A stretch of 64,000 bases of DNA. It comes from G963668605 sp963668605 (lineage in GTDB: Bacteria > Acidobacteriota > Terriglobia > Bryobacterales > Bryobacteraceae). The translations under genes and the position numbers were made by a program. The notes beneath the pieces are model-generated. The model ran no database searches and was not told the origin of the DNA. It was given only the letters and a program-made list of their open reading frames with translations. Location of the stretch: contig OY764903.1 in assembly GCA_963668605.1 (NCBI GenBank), positions 1,054,001-1,118,000 on the forward strand. The letters run 5' to 3'. Positions 18,228-25,218 of this stretch are shown here, piece by piece (the first letter of the stretch is position 1; every line of letters begins with the position of its first letter).

Positions 18228-18610
18228 CTGATCAGCAGGACGAGTACGATGGCAGCGAGCGCGATAACAGCGTAGGTCAGGTGCAAGGTCGAGAGCGCTC
18301 CGCCAGAAACCTCGGGGCCGGGTTCCCGTGCACGCGCGGAAAGGGCTGCCTCTTCCTCCTGACTAAGCGATTGGGGCGAAGCTGGCTCGGCCACAGCGGC
18401 TTTCTGTGCCGTTGTCATCGTTTTCTGTTGTTCCTCGGGTTGGGTTGGGTGGCCCGTCTTATCGAACGCACTACCGCCCGCCTTCTCTATCCCGGCGTTG
18501 GCCTTTTGAGTCTCCTCGGACTGGCGAGGCTGAGAGGCGTCTTCCGCCGCTCCGGCCACCGGCAACAACAGATTGAGACAGAGCGTGACACTCAGAATTT
18601 GCGAGAACAT
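18224..18610 (-). CDS. Small membrane protein coupled to the C39 peptidase (PA2779-like organisation)
   Basis: 128 residues. A signal peptide (ILSVTLCLNLLLPVAGAA) is followed by a hydrophilic, Gln/Glu/Ala-rich disordered middle, an acidic SLSQEEEAALSARARE segment, a GG-containing turn and a C-terminal membrane helix (YAVIALAAIVLVLLIR). In Pseudomonas, PA2778 (C39-like) is paired with PA2779, a small protein with the same order of signal, short acidic helix, GG turn and terminal helix; the resemblance is in layout and is inference. The four-base overlap with the peptidase supports a shared function at the membrane. It could be a substrate, inhibitor or anchor of the peptidase. Confidence 0.6.
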   Translation of the reverse strand: MFSQILSVTLCLNLLLPVAGAAEDASQPRQSEETQKANAGIEKAGGSAFDKTGHPTQPEEQQKTMTTAQKAAVAEPASPQSLSQEEEAALSARAREPGPEVSGGALSTLHLTYAVIALAAIVLVLLIR

Positions 18611-19010
18611 TCGGCACTACCTCCACAGCCTGTAAGATTTTCATGTGGAATCAGTAAGAATTACGCACCGTTCGCCTGGAAAGCCCACAGGCGATATCTC
18701 TGATACCCACTCGTCGTATCAACATGCATGCAGAGTGCCAAAGTTGCGTATTCCGGAATTGTGACTTGGTGTCCCGATTGTGTGAGAGCGAAAACTAGCG
18801 CGATGCCAGACGATAACGGTTTCTGGTTTCACGAGGACGAGGACGTCTTTCCAGCGGCGCCATGAGCAGAGCAGGGTAGTCCAGAAGTGTCGGTCGAAGG
18901 CGACATCGCCACGATCCCGAAAGAACGCAAGCTAAAAAATTGGACCTGACAAAAGTCATTGAAATTGGAAATTCAACATTCTTAGGCCCGATTATGGCTA
19001 CGCACGCAAT
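18611..19010. other. Intergenic stretch, no confident gene
   Basis: About 400 bases without a recognisable gene. The only open frame of note is 18728-18865 (+), 45 codons, with TWCPDC (a CxxC) and an acidic end HEDEDVF. It has no Shine-Dalgarno, so it is not called as a gene. The stretch probably holds the promoter for the minus-strand peptidase pair. Confidence 0.5.
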
Positions 19011-19073
19011 GAAGAAATAGAAACAGCCCGCAGAACCGGCCGGACATCAGGGACCGGCCGGTCCTGCGGGCTG
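19011..19073 (-). terminator. Strong inverted repeat / probable intrinsic terminator
   Basis: Arms 19024-19043 and 19054-19073 pair over 20 positions with one A/C mismatch around a 10-base loop. On the minus strand the hairpin is followed by the T-rich tttctatttctt. It lies 15 bases after the stop of the minus-strand chimeric remnant at 19088, which suggests it once served the receptor gene whose 3' end survives there. Confidence 0.7.
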
Positions 19074-19087
19074 GCAACTCCGACAGT

Positions 19088-19396
19088 CTAAAAACTGAGC
19101 CTGAGGCCCAGCGTGATGCGGCGCTGTTCAGCCGACTGCACGGTTGTGATCTTCCCGAACAGGTTGTTCGCCGGGCCCCCGTTCGGAGGATCGAAGGTCG
19201 GATGGTTCATAGTATCCTGTGCCTCGCCGCGAATTTGGAGGTTGACGCGCTCGCCAATCCGCACTGTCTTGATCGCGATCCGGTCGATATTGGGCGTACG
19301 CACGACCGGGTGCCCGTAGCAGCCAAGGCAGTTGTTCAGATCGTCGGAGGCGCTTACGAGGAATGTTCTTCGAGTGAGTGTTGGCATTCCGGTCAT
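19088..19396 (-). pseudogene. Chimeric remnant: sulfatase N-terminus joined to TonB-receptor C-terminus
   Basis: A 102-codon open frame made of parts of two families. The first part, TRRTFL then DDLNNCLGCYGHPVVRTPNI, is a Tat start fused directly to the first metal-binding strand of a sulfatase, with the segment between them missing. The second part, IGERVNLQIRGEAQDTMNHP through RRITLGLRLSF, is the last barrel strands and terminal Phe of an Oar-like receptor. All catalytic sulfatase residues after the first Asp pair are gone. It is gene debris from deletions joining two genes, not a working protein, although the frame is still open. It lies directly downstream of the intact sulfatase. Confidence 0.75.
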
Positions 19397-19402
19397 CGCT
19401 CC

Positions 19403-20920
19403 TCAGCCGGCTGCGGGTTTTCTCATGCCGATTTCCGGCGGTTTGTGCCAGGCAAAAAGCCGCGCCTTCATCTCGTTAGCCCGGCTCCGCTGCGCATTCG
19501 CGAGGTTAGTCATCTCGTTCGGATCTTCGTGCAGGTTATAGAGTTCGTCCGTGTCGTTCGCGTAGAAACAGTATTTCCAGTCCCCGAGGCGAATCATGTA
19601 CTTTGCTCCAGGGCCGCGAAGAGCAAATTCGGAATAAACCGGCGCGTCGCTCTTTCGGTTGGGCTCTCGCATGAACGGCACAAGACTGTCGCCATCCGTC
19701 TTGTGTGGAAGCGAAAGGCCGCAGAGTTCCGCGAGAGTGGCAAAGAGCTGAACCTGGCTGACCGGAGAATCGCAGCGAACTCCGGCGGGCGTCACTCCTG
19801 GAATACGCACGATGAACGGAACGCCCACTGAAGGATCATAAAAAACAAACTTGCCCCACAATCCGTGCTCGCCGAGCATATCGCCGTGGTCGGAACTGTA
19901 GATGACTATGGTGTCCTTTTCCAGGTCCAGTTCGCGAAGCGTTGCAAGTACCCGCCCGATGCAGTCGTCCAGATGCGCGACATTGCCGTAGTACATCGAA
20001 ATGCGAGTGCGTGCTGCCGCTTCGTCCTTGAGTTCGGGCGTGGACGAATCGCTTTCGATACGGCGGCGGATTTCTTTTGGAACCGCATTCAGATCCACCT
20101 TGCCCAGACTGCTCGGCAGTCTGATATCTTTCGCGGGGATCGTATTCGCGAAGCTCTCCGGCGGCATAAACGGATCGTGCGGCTTCAAATAGGAAGCGGT
20201 TAGAAAGAACGGCTGCTGTTTGCCGAATGTCTTCAAAAACCGGATCGACTCGCGTGACACGAAACTCTCGAAGTGGTCACGCTCGGGGATCTTGGACGCA
20301 CGGCCGACGTGCAGGGACGCCAGGCGGCCGTCCTTCTCGCGGACGCCGTCCCATGGATCGCCGAAATCACGCCAGAGGTCATCAATTTGCGGCAGTCCGG
20401 ATCCGGAGTTCCGGCGGGACAACTGGTCGGCATAGAGCTTCGTCTTCGGGCCGAGATACTGAAACCAGTCGTTGAAATCGAGCCGGTAGTCGAAGCCGTG
20501 CGTCTGCCCATCAACAAAGTGCATTTTGCCAATCAGAGCCGACATGTAGCCGGCGCGGCTGAATGCGTGAGCCATTGTCTTCACTTCGAACGGCCACGGC
20601 GTCGAGTTGCTGTAGGCACGGTGGTTGTGAGTGTAGAGGCCGGTAAGGATCGAGGCGCGCGATGGCGTGCAGACCGGGTTTGCGCAATAGGCGTTGCCGA
20701 ATCGCACAGACGACCGGGCCAGAGCATCCAGATTGGGAGTACGCGCATACGGATCGCCGTCGACACCTAGAGCGTGCGGCCGGTGTTGATCGGAAAGCAG
20801 GAACAATACGTTCTTGGGCCGCTGGCCGCCCTGTGCCGAAGGGTTCAAGGCAAAGCCCTTCGATGCTCCAGTTGCCGCTGCGCCGAGTTTAAGAAAGGAG
20901 TTTCTAGTCACGTCAGCCAT
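19403..20920 (-). CDS. Sulfatase (alkaline phosphatase superfamily)
   Basis: A 505-residue type I sulfatase that hydrolyses sulfate esters, expected in the periplasm. NVLFLLSDQHRPHALG holds the first metal ligands. VCTPSRASILTG contains the C-x-P-x-R active site (C84, P86, R88), where Cys is converted to formylglycine by a maturation enzyme not seen in this window. IGKMHFVDGQTHGFDY and YSSDHGDMLGEHGLWGK carry further ligands, and HLDDCIGRVL is family-typical. The N-terminus (TRNSFLKLGAAATGAS) resembles a Tat leader with only one Arg. An AGAGGTGG Shine-Dalgarno lies about 11 bases before the ATG. The 3' end of a broken sister sulfatase abuts it upstream by one base, so it was probably once part of a sulfatase tandem. 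Substrate unknown. Confidence 0.87.
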   Translation of the reverse strand: MADVTRNSFLKLGAAATGASKGFALNPSAQGGQRPKNVLFLLSDQHRPHALGVDGDPYARTPNLDALARSSVRFGNAYCANPVCTPSRASILTGLYTHNHRAYSNSTPWPFEVKTMAHAFSRAGYMSALIGKMHFVDGQTHGFDYRLDFNDWFQYLGPKTKLYADQLSRRNSGSGLPQIDDLWRDFGDPWDGVREKDGRLASLHVGRASKIPERDHFESFVSRESIRFLKTFGKQQPFFLTASYLKPHDPFMPPESFANTIPAKDIRLPSSLGKVDLNAVPKEIRRRIESDSSTPELKDEAAARTRISMYYGNVAHLDDCIGRVLATLRELDLEKDTIVIYSSDHGDMLGEHGLWGKFVFYDPSVGVPFIVRIPGVTPAGVRCDSPVSQVQLFATLAELCGLSLPHKTDGDSLVPFMREPNRKSDAPVYSEFALRGPGAKYMIRLGDWKYCFYANDTDELYNLHEDPNEMTNLANAQRSRANEMKARLFAWHKPPEIGMRKPAAG

Positions 20921-20921
20921 G

Positions 20922-21299
20922 CTAACTCAATCCACCTCTTGCGGGTGCTAACAGGCTGGAAAGGCGGGCGACGACGTCCGGTGCATTGCCTGCAATATCA
21001 CTGTTCTCCACAGGGTCGGCGTCCAGGTCAAACAGCCTGGGCGGAACTTCCTTCGAACCTCTGGAAATGAGCCTGGCGGGGTACACCTCGGCCGGATCGA
21101 ATCCGCGGACGAGTTTGTAGCGTCCGTCGAACACCATTCGCCAGCTTCCCAATCCGGATCGGACGAAGTCCCTGCGCCTTTTCGTTTTGCTTTCGAGCAG
21201 CGGATGCAACGATAGTGCTTCCGTACCCCGAGGGCTGGTAATCCCGTCATAGTCCAAAAACGTGGCCCGATGTCGATATGACTCACCCTGAAAATCCAG
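20922..21299 (-). pseudogene. Sulfatase C-terminal remnant
   Basis: Only the last third of a sulfatase is readable: SYRHRATFLDYDGITSPRG near 21280, then LHPLLESKTKRRRDFV, GSWRMVFDGRYKLVRGFDP and RLFDLDADPVENSDIAGN, which match the usual end of the family. No start codon suits it, and the part with the formylglycine site is absent. Directly upstream is an integrase 3' end in a different frame, so the break lies near 21300. The stop is one base before the ATG of the intact sulfatase, consistent with an old tandem pair. Confidence 0.75.
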
Positions 21300-21300
21300 G

Positions 21301-21471
21301 TCACCCGCCCGACTGTGGGTACCGCCGCTTTCTTTTCGCCGGTTCCGCGTCTGCCTTGTTCGCCACGATTGATTCGAGCGCCTTCCGCTTCGCGTCCAAG
21401 CGGATATGCGAGTAGTGCTTCAACATCGGCCGCAAGGCTTTTGCCGCTGAATAAACCGCCCTTGACTTGAA
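21301..21471 (-). pseudogene. Tyrosine recombinase (phage-type integrase) C-terminal remnant
   Basis: The minus-strand frame ending at 21301 reads AVYSAAKALRPMLKHYSHIR and then LDAKRKALESIV. MLKHYSHIR followed by a basic helix is the typical end of tyrosine recombinases: the HYSHI block holds the nucleophile Tyr, and the residues after it form the C-terminal helix. The upstream catalytic Arg-His-x-x-Arg region is absent and the frame closes at 21472. It is a dead fragment of a mobile element, and its junction with the sulfatase 3' end suggests that past integration or excision broke the sulfatase. Confidence 0.6.
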
Positions 21472-21556
21472 TCAGGAATGGAGACAAACTTGCATCGCTG
21501 GCACTGGACGAATTAGCTACACTGGATTCAACGCAAATCGGAATCGGAGAATGACC

Positions 21557-21700
21557 ATGTCGCTACTTGTTTTAGTAGTGAGCGGGATGGCGTTAGCGGG
21601 GCGCCTGCCCATGTGGCAGTCTCGCAGCACCGTCTTGAATATGGGCCGTGAGTCCGATTCGCTGCTGCAGCTCGGGTCTTTTCCGCACATCGAATTATGA
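21557..21700 (+). CDS. Small hydrophobic leader-like ORF coupled to the efflux adaptor
   Basis: 47 codons starting at an ATG with GGAG seven bases upstream. The N-terminus SLLVLVVSGMALAG is hydrophobic like a signal or a single helix; the rest is polar with no family match. Its TGA overlaps the ATG of the MacA-type adaptor gene (ATGA), the same coupling geometry as between other genes here. It could be a real small membrane protein or a coupling ORF that drives translation of the adaptor. There is no homology support, so confidence is limited. Confidence 0.42.
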   Translation: MSLLVLVVSGMALAGRLPMWQSRSTVLNMGRESDSLLQLGSFPHIEL

Positions 21701-23091
21701 CTACACAGAGAAAAGCAGTTCTCTTCGCGGCGGCTGTTGTTTGCCTGATTACTGGGCTAGGCACTTGGGTTGCGCTCAGGGGGCCATCCGGAACTCAATT
21801 CCGCACGGCTTCGGTCGAACATGGCGACCTTAACGTCAACATTTCGGCTACTGGCAACCCGAACGCGGTCGTAACCGTCCAGGTCGGCTCGCAAGTATCG
21901 GGCATCATCATGGCTTTGTACGCCGACTTCAATACTAAAGTGACCAAGGGCCAACTGATCGCGCGGATCAACCCGGAGTCTTTCCAGGCGAAGGTTGATC
22001 AGGCGCAGGCCAACCTCGACGCGTCGCGGGCTGCCGCCGCCAACGCGGAAGCCGGCGTGCAGAAAGCTCAGGCGGGGATACAGGCCGGAAATGCCTCTGT
22101 CGCCGCGGCCAAAGCGAATGTGGTGAAGGCACAGGTCTCCGCTCAGGATGACAAGGTCAAGGCGGATCGGCGAGTGCAATTGGCCGCTCAGGGCGTGGTC
22201 TCCAAGGAGGAAGTCGACACATTCCAGGCGACTTACAAGACGGCTGTTGCCGAGCAGGATGCCATCGCCGCACAGCAGCGAGCGGCTGAGGAAAACGTGA
22301 AGGTCGCGCAGGCTGAGTTGAAGGTGGCGAATACGCAACTGACAGCCAGCCAGGCGCAGATGAAACAGTTTCTGGCGGCGCTGCATCTGGCCCAAATCGA
22401 CCTGGACTACACTTACATCAAAGCGCCAGTGGACGGCATTGTGGTAGCCCGGCGAGTGGACGTCGGCCAAACGGTGGCGGCAAGTCTGGCAGCCCCCACG
22501 CTGTTTGAAATCGCCCAGGACCTGACCAAGATGCAGGTCGACACGAACGTATCGGAGGCGGACGTCGGACGCGTGCGCGTGGGACAACCCGCAACATTCA
22601 CGGTGGATGCGTATCCCGCACAAGTGTTCAAAGGAGCTGTGACCGCAATTCGCAAAGCCCCTATCAACGTGCAGAATGTGATTACATACGACGCGGTGGT
22701 CGGCGTTTCGAATCTGGATCTGAAGCTGTTTCCGGGCATGACGGCGAATGTGAAGATCCTGGTGAATAAGCGCCCGAACGTGCTGAAGGTGCCCAACGCT
22801 GCGCTGCGGTATCATCCGGCGTCTGAGGTTCCAGCGCCGGCCGTTGGCGCCAAGGGGGGCCGCAAGAGCTCGACGCCGGAGCAAGCTGTTTGGGTCTTGG
22901 ACGCGAACAACAAGCAGCAGCGTGTGACGGTCACGACGGGGGAAAGCGACGGCACGTATACGGAGGTAACCAGCGGCAAGCTGAATGCGGGAGACCGTGT
23001 GATTCTCGCGGCCCTGGCAAAGGGTACCACTTCCGCTGCCAGCCCCGGCCCCCAGAGCACTGGTAAGGGTAGCCGGGGGCCGGGATTCTAG
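21697..23091 (+). CDS. MacA-like periplasmic adaptor (membrane fusion protein)
   Basis: A 464-residue adaptor that links an inner-membrane ABC transporter to an outer-membrane channel. A membrane anchor (VLFAAAVVCLITGLGTWVAL) leads to the first lipoyl half-motif (VTVQVGSQVSGIIMALY). A long Ala/Lys/Gln-rich alpha-hairpin covers about 95-215, followed by the second lipoyl half (YTYIKAPVDGIVVARRVDVG) and the beta-barrel region (DTNVSEADVGRVRVGQPATF). The C-terminus has a Gly/Ser/Pro-rich tail. The hairpin is of HlyD/MacA type. It is followed 12 bases later by an ABC ATPase and then a permease, so the three form one efflux complex. No outer-membrane TolC gene is in the window. Confidence 0.85.
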   Translation: MTTQRKAVLFAAAVVCLITGLGTWVALRGPSGTQFRTASVEHGDLNVNISATGNPNAVVTVQVGSQVSGIIMALYADFNTKVTKGQLIARINPESFQAKVDQAQANLDASRAAAANAEAGVQKAQAGIQAGNASVAAAKANVVKAQVSAQDDKVKADRRVQLAAQGVVSKEEVDTFQATYKTAVAEQDAIAAQQRAAEENVKVAQAELKVANTQLTASQAQMKQFLAALHLAQIDLDYTYIKAPVDGIVVARRVDVGQTVAASLAAPTLFEIAQDLTKMQVDTNVSEADVGRVRVGQPATFTVDAYPAQVFKGAVTAIRKAPINVQNVITYDAVVGVSNLDLKLFPGMTANVKILVNKRPNVLKVPNAALRYHPASEVPAPAVGAKGGRKSSTPEQAVWVLDANNKQQRVTVTTGESDGTYTEVTSGKLNAGDRVILAALAKGTTSAASPGPQSTGKGSRGPGF

Positions 23092-23103
23092 GGGGGAGCG
23101 CTG

Positions 23104-23862
23104 ATGCCGGCGGTGATAGCAGTCAAGGATCTCGTGAAGGACTACAAGCTCGGGGATGTGCCGGTCCACGTGTTGAAGGGCATCTCGTTCGAGATCGAGC
23201 GTGGGGACTTCGTGGCGATCATGGGGCCGTCGGGGTCCGGCAAATCCACGCTCATGAACATTCTGGGATGTCTCGATAAGCCTACGTCCGGCGTTTACAT
23301 GCTGGACGGGATCAGCGTCGGAGAGCTGAATCGCGACCAACTGGCGGAGATCCGCAACAAGAAGATCGGGTTCGTGTTCCAACAGTTCAACCTGCTGGCC
23401 CGGACCAGTGCGGCGGAGAATGTCGAACTGCCGCTGATGTATACCGATACGCCCGGCCGCGAGCGTCACGAGCGAGCGATGAAAGCGCTGCACGCCGTGG
23501 GACTGAGCGGCCGTGAGGAGCATCAACCGAGCCAGCTATCCGGCGGCCAGCAGCAGCGCGTCGCTATCGCACGGTCACTGGTGAACGATCCCCGCATTAT
23601 CCTGGCGGACGAGCCCACCGGAGCGCTGGATTCGCGGACCAGCGTCGAGGTCATGGCGATTTTTCAGCGGCTGAACCGCGAAGAGGGGATCACGATGATC
23701 GTGGTGACCCACGATCCGGATGTTGCGGCTTACGCGAACCGAAACATCCACTTCAAAGACGGCAAGCTGCAGCTTGACGAGAGGATCGAGCACCCGCGCG
23801 AGGCGCAGAAAGACCTGGAGCAACTTCCAGCCGAGCAGCCAGAGGAGGCAACCGCAGCATGA
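23104..23862 (+). CDS. MacB/LolD-type ABC transporter ATP-binding protein
   Basis: A 252-residue ATPase of the LolD/MacB group. Walker A is GPSGSGKST (41-49), the Q-loop is VFQQFNLL, the signature is LSGGQQQRVAIARSL, Walker B is IILADEPTGALDS, and the switch His is in VTHDP. The last 30 residues (after QLDERIEHP) are acidic and Gln-rich and lie outside the family core. In E. coli MacB the ATPase is fused to the permease; here they are separate genes overlapping by four bases. A GGGGAG Shine-Dalgarno precedes the start. The complex may export a peptide, macrolide or lipoprotein; the substrate is not readable. Confidence 0.9.
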   Translation: MPAVIAVKDLVKDYKLGDVPVHVLKGISFEIERGDFVAIMGPSGSGKSTLMNILGCLDKPTSGVYMLDGISVGELNRDQLAEIRNKKIGFVFQQFNLLARTSAAENVELPLMYTDTPGRERHERAMKALHAVGLSGREEHQPSQLSGGQQQRVAIARSLVNDPRIILADEPTGALDSRTSVEVMAIFQRLNREEGITMIVVTHDPDVAAYANRNIHFKDGKLQLDERIEHPREAQKDLEQLPAEQPEEATAA

Positions 23863-25094
23863 AAAAGATTGGTGCGAGCATGAAGATTGCACTGCGCGCG
23901 CTGAAGGTGAACCGCATGCGCTCGGCCCTCACCATGCTGGGCATCATCATCGGCGTGGCGGCGGTGATTGCCATGGTGGCGGTCGGCGCGGGCGCAACCG
24001 CGCGCATTGAGGAGCAGATCCAAAGCATCGGAAGCAACCTGATCATCGTGCTGCCGGGCAGCATTAGCAGCAACGGCGTCCGGCTTGGCTCCGGGGCTGT
24101 GGTGACGCTGTCCGAGGATGACGCCAAGGCCATCGCCGCGGAGTGCCCCTCAGTATCAGCCGTCGCCCCAACCGTGCGCGGCGGCGCGCAGGTCGTATAC
24201 GGAAGCAACAACTGGGCCACCTCCGTCCAAGGCGTAACGCCGGAGTACATGGCCATTCGCGATTACACGATGATGTCCGGACAATTCTTCACGGAGCAGG
24301 ACGTGGACGCTGCCGCCAAAGTTGCCGTACTTGGTGAAACAGTGGCGCGCAGCCTGTTCGGCGACAGCGATTCCACTGGCCAGGTCGTAATTATCAAGAA
24401 TGTGCCGTTCACCGTGGCCGGCGTGCTGACGCCGAAGGGCCAGTCGCCTTCGGGCCAGGACCAGGACGATGTCATCCTGCTGCCAATCACCACGGCGAAG
24501 CAGAAGGTACTCGGCACGAGTAAGGCGAACGCCAAGGCTGTCGGCGCCCTGATGGTGCAGGCCATTGGGCCGCAGGCCATGGATCAGGCGCTCGAGGAGA
24601 TGGATGGGTTGCTGCGCGAACGCCACAAGATCTTGCCGGGACTGGATGCCGATTTCACGGTTCGCAATCTGACGGAAGTTTTCGCGGCTCAGGAAACCTC
24701 GGCGCGCGTGATGTCGATTCTGCTGGGCGCGATCGCGTCGGTGTCGCTGATTGTAGGCGGCATCGGAATCATGAATATCATGCTCGTATCGGTGACCGAG
24801 AGGACGCGAGAGATCGGCCTGCGGCTAGCGGTTGGCGCCAAGACGCGCGACATCCTCTCGCAGTTCCTGGTGGAGGCCGTGACCTTATCGTTGCTGGGCG
24901 GGATTATCGGAATCCTGGTTGGCTTGGCGGCTTCGTTGCTGATCTCATACTTCGCGCAGTGGTCCACTGTGGTCAGTCCGCTATCGATCATGATGGCGTT
25001 TGTATTCTCGGCGCTGGTCGGCGTGTTCTTCGGGTACTACCCGGCGCGCAAGGCGGCGTTTTTGGACCCGATCGACGCTCTACGGTACGAGTGA
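23859..25094 (+). CDS. MacB-type ABC transporter permease (FtsX family)
   Basis: A 411-residue permease with one N-terminal helix (LTMLGIIIGVAAVIAMVAVG) followed by a large periplasmic MacB_PCD domain (about 55-270) and three C-terminal FtsX helices, the first at SLIVGGIGIMNIMLVSV, with ERTREIGLRLAVGAK in the cytoplasmic loop and GYYPARKAAFLDPIDALRYE at the end. This is the full MacB permease layout without its ATPase. It overlaps the ATPase gene by four bases. It works by mechanotransmission with the MacA-like adaptor rather than by carrying substrate through the membrane itself. Confidence 0.9.
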   Translation: MKKIGASMKIALRALKVNRMRSALTMLGIIIGVAAVIAMVAVGAGATARIEEQIQSIGSNLIIVLPGSISSNGVRLGSGAVVTLSEDDAKAIAAECPSVSAVAPTVRGGAQVVYGSNNWATSVQGVTPEYMAIRDYTMMSGQFFTEQDVDAAAKVAVLGETVARSLFGDSDSTGQVVIIKNVPFTVAGVLTPKGQSPSGQDQDDVILLPITTAKQKVLGTSKANAKAVGALMVQAIGPQAMDQALEEMDGLLRERHKILPGLDADFTVRNLTEVFAAQETSARVMSILLGAIASVSLIVGGIGIMNIMLVSVTERTREIGLRLAVGAKTRDILSQFLVEAVTLSLLGGIIGILVGLAASLLISYFAQWSTVVSPLSIMMAFVFSALVGVFFGYYPARKAAFLDPIDALRYE

Positions 25095-25180
25095 GGCGTG
25101 GTGAAGCGGTATCTGTCTCTCCATCCGTACATGCGCGGACGTATACGTGGCGCGCCCTCCGATGCGCCTCCCGTGTTTTC

Positions 25181-25209
25181 TTTACATGATAGGCGAGAAG
25201 ATGTAGACT
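25181..25209 (+). promoter_or_regulatory. Sigma70-type promoter, nearly leaderless, for the GH172 gene
   Basis: TTTACA, a 17-base spacer and TAGACT, ending nine bases before the ATG at 25219, with no Shine-Dalgarno between. The geometry is the same as that of the 13802 promoter. Confidence 0.55.
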
Positions 25210-25218
25210 CTCTCCGAT

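Noticed and set aside
21757..23526. 589-codon minus-strand frame antisense to the MacA-type adaptor and ATPase
   Set aside because: It spans two recognised genes; the His/Arg/Leu-rich composition is that of an antisense shadow.
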